NCBI RefSeq assembly: GCF_019578655.1
Contig: NC_063258.1
Span: 3,782,001-3,846,000 of the forward strand
Reading direction: 5' to 3'
Length of the DNA: 64,000 bases
Source: Ricinus communis
Lineage: Eukaryota > Streptophyta > Magnoliopsida > Malpighiales > Euphorbiaceae
A model generated the notes under the pieces. The model had not been told where the DNA came from and made no database searches. It was given only the letters and a program-made list of their open reading frames with translations. The translations under genes and the position numbers were made by a program. Positions 12,636 through 22,569 of the stretch are shown here, one piece after another; positions within the stretch are counted from its first letter, which is position 1, and every line of letters starts with the position of its first letter.

Positions 12636-13360
12636 TGTATCCAAGAGCTTCTTAAGAAGTTTGGCATAGAGAGACGTAAGATTGTTGATGCTCCAATGAG
12701 CACATCAACTAAGTTGGACAAAGATGGAAAAAGGGTAAGCTTACAGATGAGAAGAAATATAGAGGTATGATAAGATCTCTACTCTATCTTATGACTTCTA
12801 AACCTGATATCATGTATAATATTTGCTTGGGTGCTCGCTTTTAATCTAGTCCTAAAGAGTCAGATTTGCTTGCTATTAAAAGAATTTTAAAATATTTACA
12901 TGACACTTTGCATGCAGGACTTTAGTATCTTAAGGATATATATTTTGATATAATTGGTCTTTCCGATGCCGATTATGCAAGCAATCTCTTAGATAGAAAG
13001 AGCACTTTAGTATCATGATTTAGTAAAAAGTAAGTCTTGGTTGTCTTATCCACCACTAAAGTGGAATATGTGACGGCGGATTCTTGTTGTACTCAAATAC
13101 TATGGATAAAAAAATAATTCAAGGATTATGGTTAAGTATTGAATCATATTTCTATTAAATATGATAATACAAGTGCAATAAATATTTTTAAGAACCCTAT
13201 TCAACATTCTATAAGTAAGCACATAATTTTTTGAGAGATCATGTTAAATGGTAATGTTGTGTTAGAATTTATTGATATAACTAACCAATTAACTGATATC
13301 TTTACAAAACCTCTCAATGAGGAAATATTAAATTATATCAAAAGATAGCTTGGTATGTTT
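12636..13360 (+). pseudogene. Ty1/copia pol remnant (end of RT and RNase H)
   Basis: Fragments read in order as the C-terminal end of a copia polyprotein: IQELLKKFGI and APMSTSTKLD, then EKKYRGMIRSLLYLM, the TSKPDIMYNICLGARF block, SDADYASN followed by DRKST, LSTTKVEYVTADSC, and finally TDIFTKPLNEE and LGMF. In-frame stops and at least one frameshift (near 12735) separate them. The upstream gag, protease, integrase and most of the RT are absent and no LTR pair was found, so this is an old truncated copy. The FTKPL..LGM ending is common among copia lineages; I do not assign one. Confidence 0.8.
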
Positions 13361-14672
13361 GAAGGAAGTTCTCTTGAATAATCTTTGTTTGATTGTTTAT
13401 ATGCATTCGAATTTGAGTGGTATTGTGTTATGAATCTTATTGGTTCATTCAATAACCTCTAGTCACTCATCAACAAAAAAGGATCATATTACAAAGCCCT
13501 GTAAATGTGTTTTTTAATAAATTTTTAAAGTATAAGCTAGATAATTTAAATTAACCCTAAAACCTATTGGACATAAGCTATTCAAACACAAAAAGCATTA
13601 TTTATGCCAAATAAACACATTTAGAAACCTAAAACACCCAAAAATGCCATAAAATAGAACCTTGAGAGCTTTTGTGTAATGTAAAACCTTTCAAAACCTT
13701 AAGAAAACTTAAAATACAATAAAAGAATAAAAATGTATACCAAAGCACATTTAGCTTTAGAGTTTGTGCCTTCAGGGTGATACCTTTGAAGAATATAGGT
13801 AAAAGAGGAGACTTTGAGATTAAAAGGCCTTTCCAAGCTTCTAAGACACCAAAAGGGGTTTCAAGGGCTTTTGAAATGGATAAAAGCTTTTAAAATAAGA
13901 AATCATTAATAGGTAAAAGAGTGAAGGTATAGGAAAATAAGGTTTTAGAGTATTTGAATGAGTGAAGGTTAAGACTTATGGATAGTGAGGTATTTTAGTT
14001 ATCAGAAGAGGCTTCAAGATGAGATTGTAAAGGAGGTAAGGTGTATTTAAAGGTGTAATGTGTATAGGTGATAGATGTTTAAAGGTAGGAGTATGTGTAA
14101 AGGGATAAAATAGGGAACTTTTTAGGTGTGTGTGTATTAAGAGGGGAAGAAGTTGTTGGAGGTGTTGCTGCTTAAGGGTTTTAAGTTGTTGAGAGAGTGT
14201 GGTTAGTTGTAGCTAAGGTTTTAGTTTAGGAAAAGTATGGATATATATGGAGAATTTTAGGGTTTTGGAGGGTTTTTTTGTGTGTTTTTATTGCTTGAGG
14301 ATTCTTAATGTTAAAGGATTATTTTTGGGTTTTAGGAAGGTGAAGAGGATCAAGGCACGTGTCCTTAGAAAGGGAATATGCCTCAAAGAGTTTAAATTTC
14401 TATGTAGACTGCCTCTTAGAGACTTAATCCATGTGGGGTGATCGCCTAGTCCACATAGGCTTAGCTTAGAGCGTAGTCCACATGGATTAGCTAGGCCACA
14501 TGGATTGAGGGTGAACTTCTTGCGACTTCAGGTTCTAGATGGCCTTAATTTAGGGCTTTTATGGTTTTAGACTCCTATTTCAAGTTTTTAGGGTTTCAGG
14601 CTCCTCATGTCCTAGTTGAACATCCTAGTGGACCTCCGTGCTTGAGGATTGCTACCTAATGAGTCGATCATG
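13361..14672. other. unassigned DNA, possibly LTR-derived
   Basis: Less AT-rich than its flanks, purine-rich from 13780 to 14400. It contains three related TAGTCCACATGG-like segments at 14441-14510 of the kind often seen in Ty3 LTRs. It sits directly upstream of a Tat-like gag scrap, so it may be the LTR and leader of that element. No LTR ends were identified. Confidence 0.35.
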
Positions 14673-14813
14673 ATTAGAAGGATTCCCACCTCTTGGAACG
14701 AAGAAATTAAAAAGTATTGCATGTACCACTACATCCTAGGTCATAATACCGGCAATTGTATATGCTTTAAAAAAGATATCCAATACCTACTTGACAAGAA
14801 GATTATCACTTAG
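14673..14813 (+). pseudogene. Ty3 (Tat-like) gag remnant with C-H-H-C motif
   Basis: One open stretch reads IRRIPTSWNEEIKKYC, then HYILGHNTGNC and KKDIQYLLDK before a TAG. The spacing C-x2-H-x4-H-x4-C, followed by a helix of the type LK.EI..L...G, is the short conserved motif seen downstream of the gag core in Tat/Ogre-type Ty3 elements. Nothing of pol follows. Family assignment by motif only. Confidence 0.6.
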
Positions 14814-15900
14814 GACCAGCTCTTTGAGAGGGAGTCTCCAAAGTATTATGGGAGATTAGAGCTATAATTTTAGATCTTGTAACTAAGCACCAACATAGGC
14901 CAGTACTTGGTAGTTTATTAAAGTACTCTTGTAGTCTTGTTTGTACCTAATGAATGGGGATGCTTCTTTTGGAATGAACTAATGGTTTATGTTTTATGCA
15001 TAAAAAAGTTTATTGGCAATCTTCATGTATTCTTTTTCTCATAAGACCTCAACAGTCTGTTCGCTCAAGAAGAGAGCATACATGCATACACGCATTCTAA
15101 TGTATATTACAAAATAGAAAAATAAGAAAATATATTTTGTAATATAAAATTACAAAATAGAAAAATAAGAAAATATATTTTTTAAATGTTATGAAGTAAC
15201 TAGTATAATATAAAAAAATATAGAAGGTAAATAGTAATTATCCTCTAAATTATTTATGAGCTATTAATTCTTAAATTTTATCTAACAAATTTCATCCAGT
15301 TGTTGAGTGAAAAAGAATTACTAGCTCCACAAAACTCTAAACCTAATAAATTAAATGATATTTAAAAAAATAACTCAACGATATTTAAATGTTAGTAAGA
15401 AATCTTAGATTATTATAATTATAGACAATCCTTATTAACCTTTCCGTTTTCATGCTACTAATATTCCCCTTAATCAGTTATCTTTAAAGAAAGAGACTTA
15501 TATATATACGAGAAAGCCACAGCAAAAAATTTTCTTCATGGCCAAATTCTTTTATGCTTTTTTTGTTCAAAATATCTTTTTACAATTCTTTTCCAAAGAA
15601 TTATATTTAGACCATTTTTTTCTTAACCTGCATTATAGTATTCTTTTGATATTTTATTGATATTTATTTATTATATTTTTATTATTATTAAATGAGTTTT
15701 TTATTTTATTTTTATTTTTATTATATTTTCATATATTCTAGACTATATTTGATATGTTTTTAATATATCATAATATATTTTTAAAACACACATCTTATAT
15801 CATGAAAATATATTAATTGCTATAAAAATATATAAAATCATCATAAATATCAAACATAAAAGATATAGAATAAAAATGATAATTTACCTCATTTCACTGA
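14814..15900. other. AT-rich intergenic DNA with a short direct repeat
   Basis: No gene seen. A segment of about 33 bp beginning ATTACAAAATAGAAAAATAA occurs at 15107-15138 and again at 15149-15181. Confidence 0.6.
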
Positions 15901-16345
15901 TTTTATAATAATACAAGTTAAAATAATACTCTTTAAGTATTTTATAGAAATACTTTTACTATCTTTTTCCAGACAAAGTTCTAAAAAAGATTTCATAATA
16001 ATACAAGTTAAAATAATAAATTTTCAGTATCTTTTAATATCATTTTTCCGACGAAATTTTCAAAAAAAATAAAAAAATAAAATAAAAATTGAATTTACAA
16101 TAATATAAATTAGAATATTTTTTCAGTATCTTTTATTAATATTTTTAGTATAATCTTTTAGACGAAATTCAAAATAAAAAATTCATAATAATATAAATTA
16201 AAATAAATAAACATACTTTTAATATTTTTTTTATTGTAAATTTTAAAAAATAAAAATTACTTTCACAATAATATATATTAAAATAATATATTTTTAGTCT
16301 CTTTTAAATATTGTTATATCCTTTTTCTAAGAAAATACTAAAAGG
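15901..16345. repeat. degenerate five-copy tandem repeat, period about 80-105 bp
   Basis: The block TTCATAATAATACAAGTTAA, or a close variant, recurs at about 15903, 15992, 16093, 16182 and 16262. Each copy is followed by a TCTTTTAATAT-type block and a GACGAAATT/GACAAAGTT block. Copies differ by substitutions and small indels, so the array is old. Confidence 0.7.
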
Positions 16346-17276
16346 ATACTGTATAAATAAAAAAATTTGAGAAAAACTATAAAAAGTTTTACCATAAAAA
16401 TAAACTTTTTCGGAAGAAGAGTGCCCGTGAAATTTTAAAAGGGCAATGCATCTCTTAATATTACAAAGTCGACTTAGTAGTCACGTCTTGTCCCGAGCCC
16501 AGTTGACCTAACTTTTCTAAATTCTATTTCTTAATTTTTTAAAAAGGCTTTTTCTCAAATTTGATTCGGTTTCTTAACAAAATTTTAAAAAATGATAACA
16601 AAGATTTTAAAAGAATTATAATTTCTATTGCCAAAGCTCTGCCAAGAAGGCTGTAATCTTTTTCTTTTCTCTTTTCTGAATTGAGAAGCCGCAAAATATA
16701 TATATAATTGAGATTAAAGGTGAAATTTCTTTCTTTTTTTTTTTCTATTAAAGTGGTTTATCATTATTAGCATTCAAAATTTCTGTGATTTCAATTCCTG
16801 TTCTACTAACAAGATAAATCTTGATGCTAAGTTACCAAGGCCGCTTTCACAACATTCCATAAATCTTGATAAATCTTGTTAACTTGTTTAGCAATGCGAT
16901 TATCAAACATTAAGGCCTAAATTAGACAGCAAATTCTTATCCATAAAAAAGTTCCTGCTTGGTGTTTGTTGATAAGACCAACCACACTCTTTATACGGAT
17001 TTGTTGCAATCTTTTATTCAGACATGATGTGCAAACTACAGATATAAATAATGGATCCAGAAAAGGAAAGTTGAAGAGTAAGTTTGGCACAAAAAGCATA
17101 TACACATCATAAAGAAAGGTTATAATCCTGAAAAGTGAAAATTCATTATCATGCATTAAAAGTTACTACTACTAGTTTGATGGGATTTCAGCAATGGCAG
17201 AATCTAAGAATCAGCACTCCTTAACTGCACTTAAATCATTTAAGTATAAATAACAAGAATAAAACCCACTCACCTT
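16346..17276. other. 3' flank of the glycosylase gene
   Basis: AT-rich, no coding signal. It includes a short GC-richer segment at 16465-16515. The glycosylase 3' UTR presumably lies in the upper part, near 17000-17276. Confidence 0.5.
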
Positions 17277-18954
17277 CTAGTCAGCTCGAGATATTTTAGC
17301 CCTCTTGGCTTTATGATGTCCTTTGTTCCTCAGATTACTAGCAGTAATAAGTTTATAATTAGAGCAAGGCATTTCACTAAGCTTCCCAAACCTTTGCTCA
17401 TAGAAGTGCCATAATTCTGCCCTGAAAACAAAGTAAAGAAGCCAATTTACATGGATAATCCGTACAATCATGTGGAGCAATTTAAAGAGCATCACTCTGC
17501 TACAGGACTTAATACCAGTAGACTAGGAATTGGAAGGGAGCAAATTTTCTATATATCTCTTCAGCCTCGCTTTGAACTGTTTTGATGGTGGAATTTTTGG
17601 CATGAACCTGCACAGACAGCTATCAGACACTGCAAACATGACTTAAATAGTCATTATAGTACAAGAAACACACAAAAGAAAAAGATATACCTGTTTAAAA
17701 TGCCTCACAGTTTCAGAATCAGTAGGAATAACATGGTAGAATCCCATGCACATAAGCACATTGGCTCGTGTGAAAGGACCAAAACCCTCAATTTCTCTGA
17801 GCTGATCGGTCAATTTACTATAAGTGGACAAACTACCTCCATTGGAAACTTGTTCAAATTCTCTTAGTGGGATTCTTCCTTCAACAATACCCTGAGCCAG
17901 TTTTATAATTCGACCTGCTCTATAGCCAAGACCACAGCGCTTCGCCAGAAATCTTTCATCAAGGTTTGCTAATTCCCTGGGGCTAGGAAAATTACCAGTT
18001 GTTTTTTTTGCGCAATGCTGTGTCACTAGGTGAGATTGAATATCAGAAGTTGCATAAGGGCCGGTACTATAAAATGTATTTGATCCCTGACAAGATTTAA
18101 GATTATCAAAAGAACCATCATCTACACAATTAAGAGAATTCGATATCTTCATTTGTGAATCGTCCGTTGTCAAGCAGGTATCAGCTGCTTCCAAATCCAT
18201 GCTTTCTGTAGGCACTTTGGATAGTCTAATTTTCCTCTTGGGCTCCTTTTTAACAGGTGTATTTGGAATGAAATGGTTAAAAGCGTGTTTTTGTTGAGGT
18301 GATTGAGAATGCAGTTCGATCTGAAATTTACAGAGTGCATCCGCCATGCTTAGAGTCCTTGACCACCTGTCACATCACAAGCAATAGAAAGACCCGAAAA
18401 GCATTCTTCTCTCAGCGACATAATATCAAACAGAATATATGCACATGGAGTAAAGACTACAAGAAAATAAGAGAGGCAAGACAGTACTGGCAATTGCAAA
18501 GGAGAATGCACTTAACCATGTCCTCAAACAAAGTGGGAGACCTCAACACTCTCCCTCCAAAATCTCCAATCAAAGGACACTCTTCTCCCTCAAAAGCTGA
18601 AACGATCTTTCTAAACTCTCTGGCATTGAACTCGTCCATATCCGATAACCTAAGCATCCTAACAATCTGAACCAAAAGCGACTCTTGATGTTTCGGGGAG
18701 AGGGAACGATTGCCATAGACGCGGACGAGAAGAGACTTAGAGAGATGTTGAGAGATGGATACCATAAGGGAATTATCAGTATCGTCATTTAGGCGCAATG
18801 GACGAGAGAAGGTGCGAGAGAGAGGGTCCCAATGATTAGGGGATAGCATAAATAAGCCATGGCTGCATACTGTTTTCTCTAAATCAAATGTATCTGCGGC
18901 CTCTCCTCCCACTGCTACTTCAAATTCCACCACTCCTTCTTCCCTTCTCCACAT
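17277..18954 (-). CDS. HhH-GPD base-excision DNA repair glycosylase family protein
   Basis: Four exons in transcript order: 18954-18488, 18366-17691, 17607-17516 and 17421-17277. All introns are GT..AG and the phases join, giving 459 codons plus TAG. The N-terminal part (residues about 1-155) contains DPLSRTFSRPLRL and RMLRLSDMDEF. Residues about 280-380 carry the glycosylase core: GLGYRAGRIIKLAQGIVEG, the helix-hairpin-helix LREIEGFGPFTRANVLMCMG and IPTDSETVRH, whose Asp (about residue 372) is at the expected catalytic place. The C-terminus is basic (KGHHKAKRAKISRAD), plausibly nuclear. Such enzymes excise damaged or modified bases; the substrate cannot be read from sequence. Residues about 170-270 are poorly conserved in look and Ser/Thr-rich. 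The ATG at 18954 opens the long frame (MWRREEGVVEFEV). A relative of alkyladenine glycosylases is as likely as an 8-oxoguanine type. Confidence 0.88.
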
Positions 18955-19301
18955 TTCAGAATTACGTGTGTTCTAATTGTCCTTTTGGCTAATAAATTTT
19001 TTTTAGGAGGATAGTAGAATTGAAGGGGAATGGTCTTTATTCATTCCTGGTGTTCAACTTGAAAAGTTTCCTCGTTAATTATAACTTTTATCACTATTAT
19101 TAAGCTAGCTAGCTAGCTGAGAAGTAGCTTGATGCTATAGGCCAATTTAAATATAGGGGAAGATCCATTTTTGCCTTTAATATTTAGTATTTGGTGCACA
19201 TTGTCCCTAAACTAATTTTTGGCCCATTCAAATACAAAATCAACAAAAATATGTAATTTGTGCCCTTCTCTCGCTTTAGAAATAGAAACTTTGTAAACTT
19301 C
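18955..19301. promoter_or_regulatory. upstream region of the glycosylase gene
   Basis: About 350 bp between the start codon and the next LTR. It contains the perfect palindromic run (AGCT)4 at 19103-19118. No clear TATA box was located. The promoter must lie here or within the adjoining retrotransposon LTR. Confidence 0.35.
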
Positions 19302-21070
19302 TGTAAGCACTCGATTTTGGAATTAGATATTGAGGAATTTTTAAAAATCTAATATTAAATTTCATTGTTAAATCTTATGAAAATTGAAAAATCAAAATTT
19401 TAGTAAAGATCTTTTGTTAACTTAGTCAAAAAAGTCAAATTTTCTAATAATTTGCCTAAACTTAAGAAAAACGATTAAAATTGGATCAAATTTGACTAAA
19501 CAGTGAAAATTAATCATTTTTCCTATATGACAACTTGTACAGCTGATCGGCTGAGTATAGTATCTATTGGTTGTAGCATAATGTCGATCGACTATAACAT
19601 AGTTCGATCAGTTGTCCACAGTGCCGATGGGCTATAAAGTGTCATTTCTCAAAAATTAGAGATAATTGGCACTTTTAACGAAAATAATTATCAAATCCGA
19701 TTTTTTTTTAAAAAAATTATTGATATTATCAAGATTTTAACCTTAATTTATCTATTTAAATCAAATTTTTAAAGATTTGAATTATCTTTAAATATCATAG
19801 ATTATTTTCTTAAATTATTTGTAATTATTTTTATGTGATTCATAAGGTTTCCTCTTTTATCTATAAATAGAAAGGAAAATCCATTAGGTAAAGAACTGAT
19901 ACTTTCTAGGAAATTAAATAGAACGTCTTGAGTTTTTAACTTTGCACTAAAATACTCTGAAAGACAGATATCCTAGTTGACCTTTGAACCTTCCTCACCT
20001 TTTGAGACTCGTGAAGTACCTGAACACAGTGAAAACCTGAGAATTCTTATATCATTGTCTCTTTTTATTTTATTTGCTTAATTTTTATGCTTTTGTTTGT
20101 CTTTTGTTATTGCCTTTTTATTAATTTGTATGTTTCATATGCCTATTATTTATTTTATTTATTATATAGCTAGACCTGAAATTATCTGCCTTCACATGCT
20201 TATAAATTATTAGGATTTATAATCTGCTAGGTTGGATCTGATTAATTTGCATATGATAATAAGGTTTTAGTTTCATTTTAATAAGATTTGTATGTTTTAG
20301 GATGTTAATAAATAATTTATTTTTTTATGTTATATCTATATATTGATAAGTAGAATATGTCTTTTAATTAATCCTTTCCTCGGGATCGGTCTACTCTCAT
20401 ATGATATAGTTAATTAGTTTCTCTTTTGAGTTTGCTATATGATTATATCTACTTTAATTAATTGTTTGTTCCTTTAGATCTACCTTAGTAATCTGCATGT
20501 TTAAAAATCTGTTTGTTTTACATGTTAATGGTTGATTAGGGTTTATTTAATTATCATATGATTTGTCTGCCTCACGTGATAATTAATTATTCTTCATGTT
20601 AATTGATTGGATTTTATTTCTTTTACTATTATTATTGTGTGTTTGATTTAGTTATTGCATGTCCTTATATGCTGATAACTAGTTCTTTCTTTTCTATCTT
20701 ACTTTTTACTTTATTTTATTTACTTTTTTGTGTCATTACACTCTTTTGTTTTGTATTTTGATATTTATTTTCAATTTTGAGTGTTTTTGAAATTTAAAAA
20801 CGTTGAGATCAGACAAACTATCAAAATTTGAAGTACAGAGTTGCCCGTAGCATTGCATAACTGATCGACTGTGTGTGTATAGCTAATCAGCACCATGAAA
20901 CTGATCTGCCCATTTTTGTTGCTTTGTGTATTTTTGTCTCGTTTCTCTATGTCTTTTTATTTTTTGTTATTAGTTGGCTTAGATCGAAGCTTGAGACAAA
21001 GGTGCCGGCGGCCTTTGTCCCATCTCCCTTTGCCAAGCAGCCGAAAGATTTTCGACTAGAGTTGGACCTT
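19302..21070 (+). mobile_element. Ty3-type LTR (solo or truncated), family with GATCGGCT motifs
   Basis: It starts TGTAAGCACTCGATTTTGG and continues GAATTAGATATTGAG, closely paralleling the start of the insertion at 60211 (TGTCAGCACCCC, then GAATCTAGATATCGAG). It carries GATCGGCTGAG and GATCGACT motifs near 19543-19640 and again near 20861, and a TATA box (CTATAAATAGAAAGG) at 19861. No matching second LTR, PBS or gag/pol follows, so it is a solo LTR or a truncated copy. The right end is only approximate. Confidence 0.6.
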
Positions 21071-21897
21071 CAAGTGTAATTTCCATCGAAAATTTGCTCC
21101 GGCATAAAATTGTTGAGAAGATTTCTCCTCAAAGACTGAAAGATCGGGATGACAGGTCTAGGTCGACACTAAGATGATTGACTGGTCTGCAGAGAAAATT
21201 GGAGTCTAGTCGAGGAATTATTGATTCCATACGTAGTTCCTGGTGGACGAACATCTTCGCTCTGTCAATTCCAATTGCTTGATTGGATAGGATTTGCACG
21301 AAAATTTTCATATACAGCGCTAATTGATAACTTGGTCGGGTAAAACAAGCTATCAACAAGGATTTTCAAAGGCTGATCTTAATCTTCGGAGTACCTGTAA
21401 AAAAAAATTAGAAAGCGCTAGACGGGATTGTCCGGCCACTCACTCTAATGATAAAGTCAGTAAGTATGTAAGATTTCATGTACTTGTAAGTGTGGTGCCC
21501 CTATTCCTTATATAGGCGTTGATAGTCTTCTAGTCTATTTAGGAGAGAATTCCATATTTGTAGGTTATTCTAATTGTATTAGAATTTGTACTCTTGTTCA
21601 TCTTCAAAGTTCTAGGTCATATGTCAGATTCTATGACTAAAGTTCTCTTAAGACACATTCTTTTATTTTCCCACTCATAGTGAATATCAATCTCTGATCA
21701 ATCCCGCCTTTCTAGAATGGGACAGACTGACTTATAATACATAATTATCACCTAATATCATAATCGGTTTCGATGAATTGCTTTTTTCAGTTTTGTTTTT
21801 CTAAATAAATCAGTTACGAGGTTTAAGGTGAATTGAGTTTGCTTCTTCTTCTTTCACCCTTCACTTAAAATTATTTTATTCTAACAAATGTAAATCA
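21071..21897. other. unassigned, probably repeat-derived
   Basis: GC-richer than its flanks up to about 21500. A segment near 21405-21475 (GATTGTCCGGCCACTCACTC) and the following CTTATATAGGCG look like LTR-type sequence, but no ends, PBS or coding motifs were found. Confidence 0.3.
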
Positions 21898-21902
21898 ATT
21901 AC

Positions 21903-22519
21903 TGTTGGTGTTGGGCCACGTTGGGTCCAGCCCAGAAATCGTAACAAAATAAATAAATAAATAAATCCTTTCCCTTTCCCCATTATTTTTTGTGCGACAA
22001 AGAGGAAGATGGAGAGAGAGAAGGAGAGAGAAATAGAAGGTGGTGAAGAAGAAGAAAAAAAAAAGAGAAAGGCGATCTCTTTGATTCCATTGCCTTGATT
22101 GAGTTTTTCCCAGCTTGTAAGAAGAGTATTTCTTAGTTTTCTCAAATCTAGGGTTTGTTTAGGTTTAGATGAAATTGGAGTTTGAAGCGGGTATTTCCCG
22201 TAATGTGTTACCTCTTATATTATCTCTCTATTAGCAAGTATATACCTCAAGTTTAGGGCTAAAACTTGAGAAGAACAATTGTACCGTTTTGTTGGTATAC
22301 CGGTGTGCCCCATGGTTTTTTACTCTCCAAGTTGAGAGGATTCGTAAATTTGGTGTCTTTTGTATGATTGTACTTGATTGTTTATTTACTTTGGCTTGTG
22401 CACTTGAATATTGAATCGTTGGCACTAATCCGTACGGTGCTCAATTTAACCCATTTTTTCTTGGTTGATTACACAATTGCATTTCTCTTATTTATTATTG
22501 AAAGGTAGAAACCCCAACA
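21903..22519 (+). repeat. 5' LTR of the copia element
   Basis: 617 bp, TGTTGG...CCAACA. It contains an (AAAT)n run near 21945-21965 and a purine-rich block at 22005-22070 that would be transcribed in the leader. Target duplication ATTAC directly before it. Confidence 0.92.
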
Positions 22520-22521
22520 AA

Positions 22522-22534
22522 TGGTATTAGAGGC
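22522..22534 (+). other. primer binding site of the copia element
   Basis: TGGTATTAGAGGC lies two bases after the LTR. It differs at the ATT from the usual plant copia PBS TGGTATCAGAGC, which pairs with initiator methionine tRNA. Confidence 0.8.
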
Positions 22535-22569
22535 TCGGGTTTCTTTTGAGAGTACTTTTGTAGGTTGTG

